Part shown: piece after piece, positions 5,856-8,904 of the stretch | How the letters are laid out: each line of letters begins with the position of its first letter | Position numbering within the stretch: the first letter of the stretch is position 1 | Notes under the pieces: model-generated | What the model was told of the DNA's origin: nothing | The model's input: the letters and a program-made list of their open reading frames with translations, nothing else | Database searches by the model: none | Program-made: the position numbers and the translations under genes | Assembly: GCA_002360295.1 (NCBI GenBank) | Contig: DEQI01000349.1 | Coordinates: 1-8,904, forward strand | Source: Planococcaceae bacterium UBA3370 | Lineage (GTDB): Bacteria > Bacillota > Bacilli > Bacillales_A > Planococcaceae | Reading direction: 5' to 3' | Length of the DNA stretch: 8,904 nucleotides

Positions 5856-6883
5856 TGAATGAAACAATGAATTCTATAATGAACATGAGATTACAAAAAC
5901 GGCGCCGTTTTCTATTGGTTACATCAATATTAGCGGCTATAGCGTTAGTACTGTGTAGCACGATGCTTATGCTTGGTCATACAATCTATCCTGTAAAAGA
6001 TGTGATAAAAGTGTTGCTAGGCGAGCAGGTTAAGGGGGCATCATTTGCAGTTGGGACAATACGATTGCCTCGTATGATTGCAGGGGTGTTTGCAGGATTT
6101 TCCTTTGGTGTTGGAGGCTATATATTTCAGACGATGTTACGTAACCCATTAGCGAATCCAAATGTAATCGGTATAACGACAGGCTCAAGTGCAGCAGCCG
6201 TTTTTTGTATCATTGTGCTACAGGCTAGCAATACGATGGTTTCGATTGCTTCTGTTGTTGGTGGACTTGCAACGGTGTTAGTCATTTATACGCTATCAAA
6301 GGGCACATCGTTTTCAATAGGACGACTTATTTTAATAGGTATCGGTTTACAGGCAATGTTAAATGCAGTCATTTCTTATTTAATGTTAATCGGTAAAACG
6401 CAAGATATTCCAACTGCAATGCGCTGGCTTAGTGGTAGCTTAAATGGTGCGAAGATGGAGCACCTTTATCCGCTAATACTTATCGTTTGTATTTGTACGC
6501 CAATCCTTATGTTCTTCGGACAACGATTAGAAATGCTAGAATTAGGCGAGCAAGCCGCTACATCTCTTGGTGTAGATACAAATAAGACAAGACTAGTACT
6601 GATAATTAGCTCTGTACTGATTCTTGCGCTAGCGACAGCGACAACAGGTCCGATTGCATTTGTTGCATTTCTTTCAGGGCCAATTGCCAAAAAATTAGTT
6701 GGTGTTGGATTTTCTAATATTATTCCAGCCGGTTTAGTCGGGGTCATTTTAGTGCTGGCAGCGGATCTGATTGGTCAATTTGCCTTTGTTACTAGATATC
6801 CTGTAGGAGTGATTACAGGGATTCTTGGAGCACCTTATTTGATTTACTTATTAATTCGAATCAATCGAAAGGGAGATCTATAA
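5852..6883 (+). CDS. FecCD-family siderophore ABC transporter permease, second subunit (FepG-like)
   Basis: The 343-residue integral membrane protein overlaps the previous stop by four bases (ATGA), with an adjacent alternative ATG at 5855. No strong ribosome site is visible, so translational coupling is likely. After a basic N-terminus (RLQKRRR) come about ten hydrophobic segments. Hallmarks are IRLPRMIAGVFAGFSFGVGG and IFQTMLRNPLANPNVIGI (about 70-108), RWLSGSLNG (181-189), LGEQAATSLGVDTNKTR (231-247), and the ATPase-contact region TTGPIAFVAFLSGPIAKKL (254-272). The SGPIA form in place of the P-H pair is, as I recall, found in the FepG-type branch, so it is not a defect. It should form a heterodimer with the preceding permease. 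Confidence 0.93.
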   Translation: MMNETMNSIMNMRLQKRRRFLLVTSILAAIALVLCSTMLMLGHTIYPVKDVIKVLLGEQVKGASFAVGTIRLPRMIAGVFAGFSFGVGGYIFQTMLRNPLANPNVIGITTGSSAAAVFCIIVLQASNTMVSIASVVGGLATVLVIYTLSKGTSFSIGRLILIGIGLQAMLNAVISYLMLIGKTQDIPTAMRWLSGSLNGAKMEHLYPLILIVCICTPILMFFGQRLEMLELGEQAATSLGVDTNKTRLVLIISSVLILALATATTGPIAFVAFLSGPIAKKLVGVGFSNIIPAGLVGVILVLAADLIGQFAFVTRYPVGVITGILGAPYLIYLLIRINRKGDL

Positions 6884-7692
6884 TGAAACCAACACATATA
6901 TTTCAGGCTGAACATGTTACGGCTGGATATGATAATAAAACGATTTTACAGGATATAAGCGTGACCATTCCTAGTAACCAAATTAGCATCATTATTGGAG
7001 CAAATGGGTGTGGGAAATCGACTCTTTTAAAAACGATGGCTCGATTAATAAAACCTACGTCTGGACAAGTGATACTGGATGGCAAACCGATTCAACAGAT
7101 TCCACCCAAACAATTAGCGCGTGTTTTAGGGCTATTACCACAATCTCCTATTGTGCCAGAAGGAATTTCAGTTGCCGATTTAGTTGGAAGAGGAAGATTT
7201 CCACACCATACTTTTTTAAAGGGCTGGACGAAGAAAGATTATGAAGCGGTTGCAGAGGCAATGGAAATTATGAATATTACGGAATTCGCTAATCGCCCTA
7301 TTGATGAGCTATCTGGGGGACAACGACAACGTGTATGGATTGCGATGGCACTTGCGCAACAGACTGATATTTTGTTTTTAGACGAGCCTACAACATATTT
7401 AGATATTACCTATCAGGTAGAAATACTTGATATGTTAACGGACTTAAATAAAAAATATGGAACTACTATTGTGATGGTTCTACATGATATTAACCTATCA
7501 GCACGTTATGCAGACCATATTTTTGCGCTACATAAAGGGAAACTTGTAGCGGAAGGCGCACCAGCAGAAGTCATTACAAGTGCATTAATCAAAGATATTT
7601 TTGGTCTCAACTGTACAGTCATTCAAGATCCGATATCACATTCTCCATCTGTAGTACCAATTGGACGACATCATAATAAAATGAATCTTTAA
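6883..7692 (+). CDS. Siderophore ABC transporter ATPase (FepC-like)
   Basis: The 269-residue product has all the motifs of an active ABC ATPase: Walker A GANGCGKST (39-47), Q-loop Q87, signature LSGGQ (143-147), Walker B ILFLDEPT (163-170, with E168 as catalytic base), D-loop YLD (172-174) and switch H201. The segments DLVGRGRFPHH, TYLDITYQVE and the C-terminal SPSVVPIGR closely follow FepC and related iron-siderophore ATPases. It acts at the cytoplasmic face and powers import through the two permeases. Its ATG overlaps the permease stop by one base (TAATG), and GGGAG (6871-6875) lies 7 bases upstream, the strongest internal ribosome site among the transport genes. The reductase gene follows after a 59-base gap with no terminator. 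Confidence 0.95.
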   Translation: MKPTHIFQAEHVTAGYDNKTILQDISVTIPSNQISIIIGANGCGKSTLLKTMARLIKPTSGQVILDGKPIQQIPPKQLARVLGLLPQSPIVPEGISVADLVGRGRFPHHTFLKGWTKKDYEAVAEAMEIMNITEFANRPIDELSGGQRQRVWIAMALAQQTDILFLDEPTTYLDITYQVEILDMLTDLNKKYGTTIVMVLHDINLSARYADHIFALHKGKLVAEGAPAEVITSALIKDIFGLNCTVIQDPISHSPSVVPIGRHHNKMNL

Positions 7693-7738
7693 TAAGTGGG
7701 AGTCTTACCTCCTTGGATAAATGATAAACAAATAAGAT

Positions 7739-7743
7739 GGGAG
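7739..7743 (+). promoter_or_regulatory. Ribosome binding site GGGAG deciding the reductase start
   Basis: GGGAG lies 8 bases before the ATG at 7752. An earlier in-frame ATG at 7737 overlaps this site and has no site of its own, so 7752 is preferred. Confidence 0.75.
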
Positions 7744-7751
7744 TGTTTTGG

Positions 7752-8804
7752 ATGAATGACATCTATGATATTACGATTATAGGTGGGGGACCAAGTGGGC
7801 TTTATAGCGCATTTTACGCAGGATTACGAGATTTAAAAACAAAGATTATCGAATATAAATCTGCATTGGGCGGGAAATTACACCTATACCCTGAAAAGAT
7901 TATTTGGGATATCGGTGGGTTGCCAGCTACACCAGCACAAAAAGTGATGGAAAATCTAATTGAACAAGGCTTAACATTTCATCCAACTGTTTATTTGAAT
8001 ACGAAGGTAGATTTTGTAACTAAGAAAGATGATTTATTTGTTATCGAGACAAGTACAGGTGAAAAGCATTTTTCTAAAACAGTAGTTATTGCAGTAGGTG
8101 GAGGCATAATTAATCCTATAAAGTTGCGTGTCAAAGATGCAGAAAAATACGAGGCATCCAATCTCCATTATACGATTCGTAGTGTCCAAAGCTTTAAAAA
8201 TAAATCACTATTAATTTCAGGTGGAGGAAATTCTGCGATTGATTGGGCTAAAGATTTAATCGGAATTGCTAAACAAATTACTGTAATTTACCGTGGAGAA
8301 AAATTATCTGCTCATGAAGCACAAATTCGATATTTAGAAGAAAATGGCATACCGATTTTGACAAATACAAAAATACAATCACTTGTACCAAACAAAGAAA
8401 AGACAAAAATTAAAGAAGTCATTTTGGAAAATACGTCGACAAATGAAACATCAACAATTGTTGTAGATGATGTATTAGTTAATCATGGTTATGATCGTGA
8501 CGATTCCTTTACATTTGATGCTACAGTGAATCCAGAACGGGATTCTGAATATCAATATTATTTAACAACAACTGAAAAAGGTTTAACAACTGTTGATGGA
8601 ATATATGCTGTAGGAGATATTTCAAAACATAATAATAAGGTTTATTTAATTGCAGGTGCATTTCAAGATGCCATCAATGCCATTAATGATATCAAATTAA
8701 GACTTGAACCAACTGCTGATAAAGTCGCGAAAGTATCTACCTACAACGAAGTTTTCGAAGCAAGAAATCGTGAAATTATGAATAAAACTATTATAAGTAA
8801 ATAA
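7752..8804 (+). CDS. FAD-dependent ferredoxin/flavodoxin-NADP reductase (YumC/YcgT type), probable siderophore-iron reductase partner
   Basis: The 350-residue product (from the ATG at 7752) has the two-nucleotide-domain fold of the thioredoxin-reductase-like flavoproteins. The FAD motif IIGGGPSG ends near residue 16, a GGKLHLYPEK segment lies at 40-49, the NADPH motif SGGGNSAIDWA spans 156-166 with basic R181 and K184 soon after, and the FAD-binding AVGD is at 286-289. The whole chain contains no cysteine, so it lacks the CxxC of thioredoxin reductase and should not be called one. It fits the YumC/YcgT ferredoxin-NADP reductases in length and motif order. These pass electrons from NADPH to ferredoxin or flavodoxin. 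As last gene of a Fur-controlled uptake operon it may supply electrons to free iron from imported siderophore, as reported for staphylococcal IruO; this is inference from position. It follows the ATPase by 59 bases and is closed by a terminator. Confidence 0.9.
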   Translation: MNDIYDITIIGGGPSGLYSAFYAGLRDLKTKIIEYKSALGGKLHLYPEKIIWDIGGLPATPAQKVMENLIEQGLTFHPTVYLNTKVDFVTKKDDLFVIETSTGEKHFSKTVVIAVGGGIINPIKLRVKDAEKYEASNLHYTIRSVQSFKNKSLLISGGGNSAIDWAKDLIGIAKQITVIYRGEKLSAHEAQIRYLEENGIPILTNTKIQSLVPNKEKTKIKEVILENTSTNETSTIVVDDVLVNHGYDRDDSFTFDATVNPERDSEYQYYLTTTEKGLTTVDGIYAVGDISKHNNKVYLIAGAFQDAINAINDIKLRLEPTADKVAKVSTYNEVFEARNREIMNKTIISK

Positions 8805-8832
8805 AATCTGATTTGAATTTTATATTTGAAGG

Positions 8833-8862
8833 AGGTGTCCGTAAATTTGGACACCTTTTTTT
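8833..8862 (+). terminator. Rho-independent terminator of the siderophore operon
   Basis: A perfect 8-bp stem (AGGTGTCC with GGACACCT) around an 8-base loop is followed by a run of seven T. It starts 28 bases after the reductase stop. No terminator was found earlier in the operon, which supports one five-gene transcript. Confidence 0.92.
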
Positions 8863-8904
8863 ATGAAAAGATAAGGAAGCATAAATTTCTGGAGTTCGAG
8901 CATT

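Noticed and set aside
7693..7751. GGGAG...CTCCT inverted repeat (about 7699-7715) as a terminator or attenuator between ATPase and reductase
   Set aside because: The stem is only 4 bp plus one wobble, with a 6-base loop and no T run after it; too weak to separate the genes.
7752..8804. Thioredoxin reductase
   Set aside because: There is no CxxC motif and no cysteine at all; motif layout fits ferredoxin-NADP reductase.
8864..8904. Possible 3' end of a - strand gene or an insertion-sequence end after the operon terminator
   Set aside because: Only 41 bases remain. Short open frames exist on both strands, but no family motif or inverted-repeat partner can be seen.

Overview
The window looks like the chromosome of a low-GC Gram-positive bacterium (Bacillaceae/Planococcaceae type; Lysinibacillus or a close relative is my best guess). 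The grounds are AT-rich DNA, strong GGAGG-type ribosome binding sites, a Bacillus-style lipoprotein signal, an EcsC-family protein, and ferredoxin-NADP reductase and deacetylase families typical of this group. The genus is inferred from general character and was not tested.

Layout. Positions 1-1150 (+) hold the 3' part of a YycE-like VOC/glyoxalase-fold gene, then a second VOC gene with two domain-like halves, closed by a hairpin at 1155-1191 that can serve both converging strands. Positions 1237-3420 (-) hold a secreted polysaccharide deacetylase carrying three SH3-like repeats. Upstream of it on the same strand is an EcsC-family gene that starts at TTG and has an ECF-sigma-like promoter. 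Positions 3421-3757 are a divergent, very AT-rich regulatory region with a sigma-A promoter, a near-consensus Fur box and a possible 31-codon leader ORF. Positions 3758-8804 (+) form one compact operon: siderophore-binding lipoprotein, two FecCD-type permeases, ATPase, and a cysteine-free FAD/NADPH reductase, ending in a clear terminator at 8833-8862. The last 40 bases hold nothing I can name.

How the genes work together. The main system is an iron-repressed ferric-siderophore importer. When iron is scarce Fur should leave the box at 3707-3725. The lipoprotein then captures the ferric siderophore outside the membrane, the two permeases form the channel, and the ATPase drives import. The last gene is a ferredoxin/flavodoxin-NADP reductase of the YumC/YcgT type. 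Its position suggests it supplies electrons to release iron by reduction in the cytoplasm, much as proposed for staphylococcal IruO. All four transporter proteins look closest to the FepB/FepD/FepG/FepC branch, which hints at a catecholate ligand, but the substrate cannot be fixed from sequence.

I see no mobile element, CRISPR array, RNA gene or clearly new system. The items most worth a second look are the reductase coupled to the uptake operon, the ECF-like promoter before the EcsC gene, the leader ORF through the Fur box, and the palindrome-flanked promoter of the deacetylase.
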